Positions 36,021-46,537 of a stretch of 64,000 bases of DNA are shown here, piece after piece. The position numbers and the translations under genes were made by a program. Source of the DNA: Cranoglanis bouderius (taxonomy: Eukaryota > Chordata > Actinopteri > Siluriformes > Cranoglanididae); assembly GCA_023630585.1 (NCBI GenBank), contig CM042555.1, forward strand, positions 16,450,001 through 16,514,000, in the 5' to 3' direction. The notes beneath the pieces were generated by a model. It made no database searches. It was not told where the DNA came from and saw nothing but the letters and a program-made list of their open reading frames with translations. Numbering within the stretch: position 1 is the first letter of the stretch; each line of letters opens with the position of its first letter.

Positions 36021-36498
36021 TATGTGTAACATTTTAGAGGTTTTCACTCAGCAACTTATACAGAAATTTTGAAAATACTTTTTCAAAAAAATAATTAAAA
36101 AAAAAAAAAAAAAAAAAGGTAGAATTACCCTTTAATGTCAGTACACACACAGTATTGCCACTCACTTGGCACTGTAACTAAAACCTTACTCATCAAGGTT
36201 CTCTTCACAAAAGGCTACACGTCACTTGTGAAATCCAGAGTGGATTTCGATACTCTTCACCGACGGGCTCGTGCATCACAAACCAAACAACATTTATCTG
36301 GAAAACAAAGGAAAATTAAAAGGCTAGGAAAAAAATACGAACATTCAAACTTAGTTTTCTGCCATTTTCTTATTAAAGTGCAACAGGATTCTTCACTGAG
36401 GGAAATAATACTTCCTAAACATCAGTAACGCGGCGCTGCAAACAGTAGCTGCACATCGGCATTTTTCCTCCTGCTCGAGTACCCCGAAATATCTGAGC

Positions 36499-38929
36499 TC
36501 AAAGTGACAAGTCTGACTCCGGAGTGTCCGTTTCCATTATTAAACACGTCCCCGTGCCGATCTCTTCGGGAATTACTGGTGCGGTGTCACCGTTTACACT
36601 GGCTTTGGGCAACAGCACAGGACCTTTTGGGTGAGAAACAGAAATAAGGGAAAGTTGGAAAAACACCAAAAACACCCGTCTTGAATGTCAAATTAACCAT
36701 ATCATTAACATCCGAGACATTTTTGATTCAAATCTTGACATGAACCATGACAATAAAACCTGATTTATAAAAATGCTTCATGATAACATTCACACAAAGC
36801 CATTTGACTTTCAACTGTGATCAGTGGTGGTCATTTTGATTAGCTCAGCATGAAAAGAGCTTTCCTGGAGCATTTTGTAGTGCAACTGAAGCAAACAATC
36901 AACTATGGGTGACAAGGCATTGTCACGCATAAGGCATAAACAGTGCTTGTTTTAGATCAAGTCCTAGAGAATAAATTATTATACCACAGCACAGTTGGAT
37001 TCAAATCTAAGAATCTAATATGTTATTGTTTGTATAGTAACAACTCGTTCACAGGGACTTGTACGGTGGACGCTCCACGTAATATAAGGCACAAAAATGG
37101 ATAAAATCTTAGTTTTATTTAATAATTGAAAAATGTATAATTGTTGAAAGTGAAGCTTTCTATAAGGAGATAGGAAATTGAAGGAGTCTCCACCATGGGA
37201 ATGTCTTGAGGACTTCATGGTTTCTTAGTAACAAGTAGTATTTTTTTTTTTTGCCCCCATCCTGACTTCTTCTGTTTTTGTGTGCATCTCATACTAAATT
37301 ATTTCAGAAATTAAAACAAAATCTAAGGTAAAACAAAGGCAACCTGAGTAAATACAGTTTTTAAATGATAATGTTATTTACTGAAGGAAAAACGTTATCC
37401 AATACCAACTGGGCCTCTGTGAAAATGTATTTTCCCCTGTAGTTACTATTAATTCCCCAAATCTATGAAACTGCATTCGTAATGGGGTTCAGCTGGACTA
37501 GACCAGGCCTGATTACTGCAAACCCTGTTCAATCAAATCAACACTTAAATAGAACTTTTTCAACAGCATGAAGCTGGTTAAAAGGTCTTACACAGTAACA
37601 CACTATGCCAAAGTTGAAAGAAATTCCAGAAACGATGAGGAGGAAGGTGATTGAAATACATCAGTTTGGGAAGGGTTACAAAGCTATTTCAAAGGCTCTG
37701 GGATTCCAAAGAACCACAGTGAGAGCCATTATCTCCAAATGGAAAAACTCGGCAAAGTAGTGAACCTTCCCAGAAGCCGACCTTCCAAAATTCCTCCAAG
37801 AGCACAGCAACGACTCAACCAGGAAGTCACAAAAGAGCCAAGGACAACATCAAAGGAACTACAAGCCTCTCTTGTATCAATAAAAGTCACTGTTCATGAC
37901 TCCACTATCAGAAAGACACTGGGCAAAAATGGCATCCATGGAAGAGTGACAAGATGAAAACCACTGCTAACCCAGAACAACATTAAGACTCATCTGAATT
38001 TTGCCAAAACACACCTTGATGATCCTCAAACCTTTTGGGAGAATGTTCTGTGGACTGATGGGTCGAAAGTGGAACTGTTTGGAAGACAGGGGTCCTGTTA
38101 CATCTGGCGTAAACCAAATACAGAATTCCACAAAAAGAACATCATACCTACGGTCAAGCATGGTGGTGGAAGTGTGATGGTGTGGGGATGCTATTTAATT
38201 TAATAATTGAGGGAAACATGAATTTTGCTCTCTACCAGAAAATCCTAAAGGAGAATGTCCGGTCTTCAGTCCGTAAGCTGAAATTCAAGTGCAACTGGAT
38301 TATGCAGCAAGACAATGATCCAAAGCATAGGAGTAAGTCCTAGAAGTAAGTGAAAGACTGATCTCCAGTTATCGGAAGCGTTTGGTTGCAGTTATTGCTG
38401 CTGAAGGTGGCACAACCAGATTTTAAGTTTAAGGAGGCAATTAGATTTTCACATTGGTGATAGGCGTTGGATAACTTTTTTGCGTCTATCGTTTGAAGAT
38501 CTAAAACTATTTTGTATGAGATATACACAAAAACAGAGCAAATCAGGATGGGCGCAAATACTTTTTCACAGCACTGTAATTATTAATTCTGCAGTAAAGG
38601 TTTTTAAAAAGAATTTTGCACACCAAATCAAATCAATTATGCATATGAATTATTAAAAACAACATTTACTGTTTGTTTTTGGGTCACCCATAGTTAAATG
38701 GTCTGTAACCAGGTTTTAGGAAAGTGTACATTTACATTTATGGCATTTGGCCCTTATCCAGAACGACTTCATACATCCTGAGAGTAAATGGTTACCATAT
38801 CATCTAAAAAAGAAACTGGTTTGTGAACACATTATATGCCGAGGTTATTATAAAGCGTTACCAAAATAGTGCTTGCAAATGGGTATGTACTTTCAGTGAC
38901 ATGCAGTTAGCAGTCTCTGTGTTTTTTTT

Positions 38930-38967
<38 letters not shown>

Positions 38968-41900
38968 GGTGTGTGTTCATGACTCACGCTCCATCTCCTC
39001 TGCACCACCGTCACTGAGAGCCTCCGTATCTGAGCATGTCCGTGTGCGTCTCTGTGATGACCTGTGTTCTATAAGTGCACTGGGCCTAGAAAGAAAAAAA
39101 AAGAAAAAAAAAAAGACAAGACTGAGTGTCCAGGGACGTGGCCACACTGAGACACACAAAATAAACTTGCACTGTGTCAGAATACTGTTACCTGTCATAG
39201 CTATACGTGCCTGGATGGCTGATGGAGCGTTTCATCTACAAGATGAGAGGAAAAAAACATGAACTTTTACAGTGATTACTTAATGTACAGTCCCCTCCTT
39301 AAGTATTGGAACAGCAAGGCCCATTCTATTGTTTTCGCTATACATCGAAGACAATTGAGTTTGCGATCAAAAGATGAATATGAGACGATAGATCAGCTTT
39401 CATTTCCTGATATTTCCATCTTCCTCATATTATAGATTTTCTGTAAATTGGAAGACAGACTGTTTCTGTGGACTTCTGAATTCATTCAGCTGCTACCATC
39501 ATCAGTGAAGATTAGTGAGCCTGTTCCAGAAGCAGGAAACAGGTCTCCCGTCACATCTGGTGTAAACCAAATACAGAATTCCACAAATAGAACAACATAC
39601 CTACGGTCAAGCATGGTGGTGGAAGTGTGATGGTGTGGGGATGCTTTGCTGCTTCAGGGCCTGGGCAATAATTGAGGGAAACATGAATTCTGCTCTCTAC
39701 CAGAAAATCCTAAAGGAGAATGGCCGGTCTTCAGTCCATAAGTTGAAAGTCAAGCACAACTGGATTATGCAGCAAGACAATGATCCAAAGCATAGGAGTA
39801 AGTCCTAGTCCTAGAAGTAAGTGAAAGACTGATCTCCAGTTGTCGGTTGCAGTCGGTGGCACAACCAGATTTTAAGTTTAAGGGGGTAATTATTTTTTCA
39901 CATGGGTGATGTGTGTTCATACGACCACCTTTTTTGCTTCAATGAAAAAAAAATAAAAAATGTATTGTGTGTTTACTCAAGTTGCCTTTGTTTTATGTTG
40001 TATTCCGTTTGAAGATCGAAACTATTTAGTATGAGATATACAGCCGTGGCCAAAAGTTTTGAGAATGACAAATATTAATTTTCACAAAGTCTGCTGCCTC
40101 AGTTTTTATGATGGCAATTTGCATATACTCCAGAATGTTATGAAGAGTGATCAGATGAATTGCAATTAATTTCAAAGTCCCTCTTTGCCATGAAAATGAA
40201 CTTAATCCCAAAAAAACATGTCCACTGCATTTCAGCCCTTCCACAAAAGGACCAGCTGACATCATGTCAGTGATTCTCTCGTTAACACAGGTGAGAGTGT
40301 TAATGAGGACAAGGCTGGAGATCACTCTGTCATGTTGATTGAGTTAGAATAACAGACTGGAAGCTTTAAAAGGAGGGCGGTGCTTGAAATTATTGTTCTT
40401 CCTCTGTTAATTATGGTTACCTGCAAGGAAACATGTGCAGCCATCATTGCTTTGCACAAAAAGGGATTCACAGGCAAGTGTTAATGAGGACAAGGCTGGA
40501 GATCACTCTGTCATGCTGATTGAGTTAGAATAACAGACTGGAAGCTTTAAAAGGAGGGTGGTGCTTGAAATTATTGTTCTTCCTCTGTTAATTATGGTTA
40601 CCTGCAAGGAAACACGTGCAGCCATCACTGCTTTGCACAAAAAGGGATTCACAGGCAAGGATATTGCTGCTAGTAAGATTGCACCTAAATCAACCATTTA
40701 TCGGATCATCAAGACCTTCAAGGAGAGAGGTTCAACTGTTGTGAAGAAGGCTTCAGGGCGCCCAAGAAAGTCCAGCAAGCGCCAGGACCGTCTCCTAAAG
40801 TTGATTCAGCTGTGGGATCGGGGCACCACCAGTGCAGAGCTTGCTCAGGAATGGCAGCAGGCAGGTGTGAGTGCGTCTGCACGCACAGTAAGGCGAAGAC
40901 TTTTGGAGGATGGCCTGGTGTCAAGAAGGGCAGCAAAGAAGCCACTTCTCTCCGGGAAAAACATCAGGGACAGACTGCTATTCTGCAAAAAGTACAGGGA
41001 TTGGACTGCTGAGGACTGGGGTAATGACATTTTCTCTGATGAATCCCCTTTCCGATTGTTTGGGGCACCTGGAAAAAAGCTTGTCCGGAGAAGAAAAGGT
41101 GAGCGCTACCATCAGTCCTGTGTCATGCCAACAGTAAAGCATCCTGAGACCACTCATGTGTGGGGTTGCTTCTCAGCCAAGGGAGTGGGCTCACTCACAA
41201 TTTTGCCTAAGAACACAGCCATGAATAAAGAATGGTACAAAAACATCCTCAGAGAGCAACTTCTCCCAACCATCCAAGAACAGTTTGGTGATGAACAATG
41301 CCTTTTCCAGCATGATGGGGCACCTTGCCACAAGGCAAAAGTGATAACGAAGTGGCTCGGGGAACAAAACATCGACATTTTGGGTCCATGGCCAGGAAAC
41401 TCCCCAGAACCTTAATCCCATTGAGAATTTGTGGTCAATCCTCAAGAGGCGGGTGGACAAACAAAAACCCACAAACGCTGACAAACTCCAAGCATTGATT
41501 ATGCAAGAATGGGCTGCCATCAGTCAGGATGTGGCCCAGAAGTTGATTGACAGCATGCCAGGGCGAATTGCAGAGGTCTTGAAAAAGAAGGGTCAACACT
41601 ACAAATATTGACTCTTTGCATAAACTTCATGTAATTGTCAATAAAAGCCATTGACACTTATGAAATGCTTGTGATTATACTTCAGTAACAGTTAGTAACA
41701 TCTGACAAAAAGATCTAAAAACACTGAAGCAGTAGACTTTGTGAGAATTAATATTTGTGTCATTCTCAAAACTTTTGGCCACGGCTGTACACAAAAACAA
41801 GAAAATAGGATGGGCGAAAATTCTTTTTCACATCACTGTATAAACACAACCAGCATTAGTTTTTTAATACGATTATATCATGAGAATTATAATGTAATTA

Positions 41901-42688
41901 CAGTCTCCTCTGAAAGTATTGGAACAAGAACAACCTTTTAGCGCTTTACACACTATACACTGACACCTCTACGCAGATATTCAGTTTTGTTGTAGTTAAT
42001 GTTTATAGCAGGTAAAATTAGGTCCTCACTCTGGCCATTTGGATGGGAGACGGGGAGACAGGTGACATTAGTGGGTCTGAAGGACTCGACTGCAGCATGT
42101 CTGTCTGGAACTTCAAATTAGCAATCTTCATACATTCCTCCAGTGTCTGAATGAAGGTATTACACGTGGCACTCAACAAAGACGACGCCTCGTTCCTCGT
42201 CTGGAAAAAAAACAAATCAACAAGAACTTATAAGGATAGCACTTATGAAACAAATTAAGTCTGCAAGATTTCACAGTCGGGCCCATAAGTATTTAGACCG
42301 TGACACAATTAATATTAAAATTTTGCCTCTGTACACCACCACAATGGATTTGAAATAAAGCGATCAAGATGTGATTGAAGTGTAGACTTTCAGCTTTAAT
42401 TCAAGGAGTTTAATAAAAAATATTGCGTTAACCGTTTAGGAATTACAGCCCTCCATTTTCACAGGCTCGGAAGTGATTGGACAATTGACTGATAAGCAGT
42501 TTCATGGCCAGGTGTGGCCAGTTTCCTCGTTATTTCATGACAAATTAAGGAGATAAAAGGTCTGGAGTTGATTCCAAGCGTTGAATTTGCATTTGATAGC
42601 TGTTCATGGGAACTCTCAATATGTGGCCCAAAGAGGTGTCGATGCAAGTGAAGGAGGCCATCATTAAGCTGAAAAGACAAAACAGACC

Positions 42689-42725
<37 letters not shown>

Positions 42726-44707
42726 AGTGGCCAAATCAACAATTTGGTACATTCTTAAAAAGAAGGAATGCACTGACAAGCTCAGCAACACCAAAAGTCC
42801 TGGAAGACCACTGAAGTGGATGATCACAGAATTCTTTCCTTGTTAAAGAGAAGCCCCTTCACAGCATCTAACCGAATCAAGAACACTCTGAAGGAGGTAG
42901 GCACATCACTGTCAAAGTCTACAATCTAGAGACGCCTTCATGAATTTAAATGCAGTGGGTTTACCTCAAGATGCAAACCACTGGTAACACTCAAGAACAG
43001 GAAGGCCAGATTCAACTTTGCTAGATAACATCTAAAAAGCGGTTCTGGGACAAGATTCTTTGGGCAGATGAAACCAAGATTGACTTGCACCAGAATGATG
43101 GGAAGAGAAGAGTATGGAGAAGGAAAGGAAGGATTCATGATCCAAAGCATACCACATCATCTGTTAAACATGGTAGAAACAGTGTTAATGGCATGGGCAT
43201 GTTTGGCTGCCAATGGAACTGGGTCACTGGTGTTTATTGATGATGTGACTGCTGATAGAAGTAGCAGGATGAATTCTGAAGTGTATAGAGCTATACTTTC
43301 TGCTCAGGTTCAGTCAAATGCTGCAAAACTGATGGGACAGAGATTCACAGTACAGATGGATAATGACCCAAACGTACCATGAAAGCAACCCAAGGGCTTC
43401 TTAAGGCAAAGAAACTGAATGTTCTTAAATGGCCGAGTCAGTCACCTGACCTCAACCCAATTGAGCATGATCTTCACTTACTGAAGACAAAACTGAAGGC
43501 AGAAAGACCCACAAACAAGCAGAAACTGAAGGCGGCTGCAGTAAAGGCCTGGCAAAGCACCTCAAGGGAGGAAACTCAGCATTTGATGATGTCCGTGGGT
43601 TCCAGACTTCAGGCAGTCATCGACTGCAAAGGATTTGCATATTAAAAAGTATTTTAAAATAATCCTTATACGTATAAGTTACGTTAGTTTGTCCATTTAC
43701 GTTTGAGCCTCTGTTCCTAAACAGTTAACGCAATATTTTTGTTAAACCTCTTGAATTAAAGCTGAAAGTCTACACTTTAATCAGATTTCAAATCCAACGT
43801 GGTGGTGTACAGAGGTAAAATAGCGAATTATTGTGTTACTGTCCGAATACTTATGGACCCGGCTTTTTAAACAGCGGTACAACAAATATAACTTGCCATT
43901 TAACAAATTAAGACGTTAGAACGTTAATGTTAGCATTCAGGTCTTGCTTTAACTGAAATGCAACAGTATGGTGTGCGGTGACTGACCTCTGCATGGTCTC
44001 CCTCCTGCTCCACCGACTCCTGAATGGTGTGAACTTGTTGCATTAGTAAGTCACAGTACAGACGCAGTTCTGACATCTTGGTTTTCAAAGACTCGGTGGT
44101 CTCTGTTAATTCTGCAAGAGAGGAGTACAAACGTACTCGTTTTTACAACCCATGCCAGTTTAACCTCATGCATGTGACGACGCCACGGAACGAGGTGAGG
44201 CAAATCATACGGAGTTGGAAAAGAGCTGAAAAATGTGATTTGGGGTAGGTAAGAATCTCAGACCTCTCTCTTTTTTGGTTCTCGTGTCAGCAAGCCCAGC
44301 CTTCGAGCTCCCTAGAGCCACCAGCCATTTCTGTCTCTCGGCTGCATTCACGGCCTTCACGTAGAAATGCTGCTCTCCTGGTATGATCAGCTCCAGTCTG
44401 GTATTATCAGTAGGGTGAACTGATTTACAGGAATGAAGAAGTAAAAGAAACAACCAACGTAAGCCAGCTTCTGCTTGACAGGCTATACTTTTAAGATGAA
44501 CATAAACGGTCTAGGACGAATACGAAGTATGCCTGTAAACATTTATTAGCCAGACACTGGGTGAAGTGTCGTACCTTTGATTTCGCACACCGACATCTTG
44601 ATGCTGCCCTTGCTGCCTTTGCACACATTATCTTGCGAGTCGTAATATGAAATGATTCCATTGCTCAACACAAACCAACGAGGCTGCCATCCTACAACAC
44701 AGAATCA

Positions 44708-44740
<33 letters not shown>

Positions 44741-45605
44741 GCAGTTCATTTTTGCAATGCAGTGTCGAACCCTGGTGTGTTTTCCTCTAGGTTTTTTTTT
44801 TTTTTTTTTTTTTTGGACAAGTCAAGGGCGGGTTTCAATCACATTCTAGTGCTGTTTGAGTGCAGGGAAAATGATTCGACTCTGAATCGACCCAGCTGCA
44901 GGAAGTGAACCAAACACAGCGTGGACTTTCGGTTACAGGCGACATTTTCCTGCAGACGTGTTCTGGAGATTTGGACTGGCAAACAAACAAACAAACAAAC
45001 ATACAAACATACATACATAGGCAGATAAACAAACAAACAAACAAATAATAAATAAACAAACAGTGAATGCGACCCACAAAATGTTTGAAACTAGACATAA
45101 TTATCTAGTAGTTCATTGAGCTCCGGCTCTGTGCTCGGGTGATTTTTATGACTTCTGCACGCACGTGAAAAACGTTTGTTTACTTTTTTGTTGTTGTTCG
45201 CGTAATCACGTGCAATGAGAAAACAAACCAAACAGCAACCAAACCAAACAGCAACCGAACCAAAAGTATCACATTTCACTCTGATTTAGACTCCCGACTA
45301 ATAGGTGTGAAAGCGCCCACAGAAACCTATAAAACTATCGACAGTCGAATTATTCATTCATTCATTCATTCTAGATAGACAGAATGTTTTGAAACTGACA
45401 ATGACATTTATTCTCTGGATCATACGAGCAGGTTATTATATTTCGCATGCTCTGTGCACGTTTTTTTTTTTTTTTTTTTAGCTCTTTATAAATATTTGTA
45501 CATTAGAGACTCGCAATGGTACTGAGTGCAGCCAAGCACCTCCTCCTGCCATATAATTAAGTTACCTGTCATGTAATTAGTCCACTTGTACAGCACCCCT
45601 TCCAT
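36499..45605 (-). CDS. plekha3: phosphatidylinositol-4-phosphate adaptor FAPP1 (PH domain family A member 3), complete, 8 exons
   Basis: Exons in transcript order on the minus strand: 45566-45605, 44575-44691, 44264-44419, 43987-44111, 42030-42200, 39192-39235, 38988-39085, 36499-36623. All introns are GT-AG and phases close to 876 nt (291 residues; human FAPP1 is 300). The PH domain spans about residues 1-93, starts MEGVLYKWTNY and keeps K7 and R18, known PI4P contacts in FAPP1, plus the hydrophobic membrane wedge. A helical segment follows (SLKTKMSELRLYCDLLMQQ), then the NEASSLLSATCNTF block, SPVSPSP, a basic/serine-rich QRRTRTCSDTE block, and a C-terminus ending in SDLSL. The length and the lack of a glycolipid-transfer domain favour plekha3 over plekha8. 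Known role: binds PI4P and ARF1 at the trans-Golgi. The gene is divergent from rpgr and convergent with gucy1b2. Introns 4, 5 and 7 are filled with Tc1 copies. Confidence 0.93.
36791..36925 (+). mobile_element. 135-bp fragment of the Tc1 family seen at 34463-36020
   Basis: Nearly identical to 34734-34868 (transposon leader through the first transposase codons), without TIRs. Lies in plekha3 intron 7, 0.2 kb inside the last intron. Confidence 0.8.
36987..37235 (+). repeat. dispersed repeat E in plekha3 intron 7
   Basis: CAGCACAGTTGGATTCAAAT head, TGTATAGTAACAACTCGTTC middle, GGAGTCTCCACCATGGGAAT end. Middle partly deleted. Confidence 0.6.
37245..38577 (+). mobile_element. degenerate Tc1-like copy carrying the empty target site
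   Basis: HTH remains at about 37,600-37,960 (MRRKVIEIHQFGKGYKAISK; PRTTSKELQASL) and catalytic remains up to about 38,340. Ends resemble the fish family with CAGTGCTGTGAAAAAGTATT-type termini. Multiple frameshifts. Lies in plekha3 intron 7. Confidence 0.8.
38935..38964 (-). repeat. (CA)15 just downstream of the plekha3 exon 7 donor
   Basis: In transcript sense this is a CA run starting 23 nt after the donor at 38987, continued by a short CACACA segment nearer the donor. Confidence 0.9.
39287..39537 (+). mobile_element. left-end fragment of another Tc1 family
   Basis: Begins at a TA with CAGTCCCCTCCTTAAGTATT and is cut where the older Tc1 piece starts. A similar start occurs at about 41,903-41,935 (CAGTCTCCTCTGAAAGTATT). 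Confidence 0.6.
39538..41838 (+). mobile_element. older Tc1 copy (3' part), split by the nested transposon
   Basis: 39538-40040 plus 41788-41838 match 38098-38577 closely (same TCAAGCATGGTGGTGGAAGT block, same tail TTTTTCACA..CACTGTA). The nested element sits exactly at a TA that is uninterrupted in the other copy. Confidence 0.85.
40041..41787 (+). mobile_element. Tc1-like transposon, young, nested in an older Tc1 copy
   Basis: The ends CAGCCGTGGCCAAAAGTTTT are inverted; TA flanks both sides (40039-40040, 41788-41789). The transposase starts at 40594 (MVTCKETRAA) and is open to 41415: HTH domains, FSDESPFRLFG and FQHDGAPCH. An extra base near 41,408 then moves the rest to the frame at 41429-41611 (WSILKRRVDKQ). 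A 181-bp tandem duplication (40296-40476 and 40477-40657) repeats the leader and the first codons. Lies in plekha3 intron 5. Confidence 0.9.
42274..43868 (+). mobile_element. degenerate Tc1-like transposon with a (GA)16 array in its transposase
   Basis: The left end CAGTCGGGCCCATAAGTATT mirrors the right end; inner TIR TAGACTTTCAGCTTTAATTC. Transposase remains at 43068-43382 and 43379-43645 (LNVLKWPSQSPDLNPIEHDL). A pure (GA) run at 42693-42724 lies in the N-terminal coding part. Lies in plekha3 intron 4. Confidence 0.85.
44708..44738 (-). repeat. (ATA)n microsatellite in plekha3 intron 1
   Basis: About ten triplets, 17 nt upstream of the exon 2 acceptor in transcript sense. Confidence 0.9.
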
Positions 45606-46078
45606 TATTGTTATGGCAGAAAGACTGCTTAAAAAAAAATAATAATAATAATTCAGGGAAATTATAACGCGGCCAAGCGCCGCCCTGAAATGTTTAGGTG
45701 CTTCTCATCTTTCCAAAACAAGAAATAAATGTCGTAGGGAATGAAAAACGCTTCCATAGTGCTGTTATCCAAAATTCAATTTCATCATGAAAGGTCCCCT
45801 CGGATTCGAGGACGGAACACTAGTGCGTTCACCACAACGACACCGGAAGTGGATGTTTAAAAAACGATCAAATTCAAGAGGTGAACAATACTCAAAGGAT
45901 AATAATAATAATACTAATAATGCTGGTACTACTACTACTAATAATAATAAGAAGAAGAAGAATACGCAGTTGGTATTTTACGGAGACGCAAGTAAACAGG
46001 AAATGACGTGTTAGGCTCTTGTGAACCGGAATTGAATTTTAATTTGCGCTCCAGTGTAATAAGCTGATTACCGTAGAG
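45606..46078. promoter_or_regulatory. compact divergent promoter between plekha3 and rpgr
   Basis: The two start codons point away from each other, 473 bp apart. Seen: a perfect ETS/GABP-type site ACCGGAAGTG at 45842-45851, a second GGAA core near 46025-46030, a CRE-like half-site TGACGTG at 46004-46010, several CpGs, no TATA box next to either ATG, and an AAT/ACT/AAG triplet tract at about 45900-45962. ETS sites without a TATA box are common in housekeeping bidirectional promoters. That both genes fire from this segment is inference from spacing. Confidence 0.7.
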
Positions 46079-46493
46079 ATGGCTGGAGACACAGAGGATG
46101 AGATACCTGGTAGGTTTGCTTTAATATCGTTACAAATTAACGTATTATTTTTTTTTTAATATATACTGTTATTATTACATTACAGTTTCAGAATAGGCAG
46201 ATAGCAATAGCAAAGTCCCGAAGCTATACGTCTCTCCATTTGTATTGGCGGTGTAACGTTAGATAACAAGAATAATAATTTAGGTAAGAAGAGAATCTAG
46301 TGGAGGAGGATAGAGAATAAAACATAAATTATGAAAACACACAATATAATATTTTTTACATTTTTTTTATTTATTTATTTTTTTAAACCGTCCGTTTCAT
46401 TACTGTGTAAAGAGCTCCCATTTATTTCAAGCAGATGAAAAGTAGCTTCTGTGCGTTGCTAGGGACAACCAAGCCACGCCCCCTTCTCAATCG

Positions 46494-46537
<44 letters not shown>

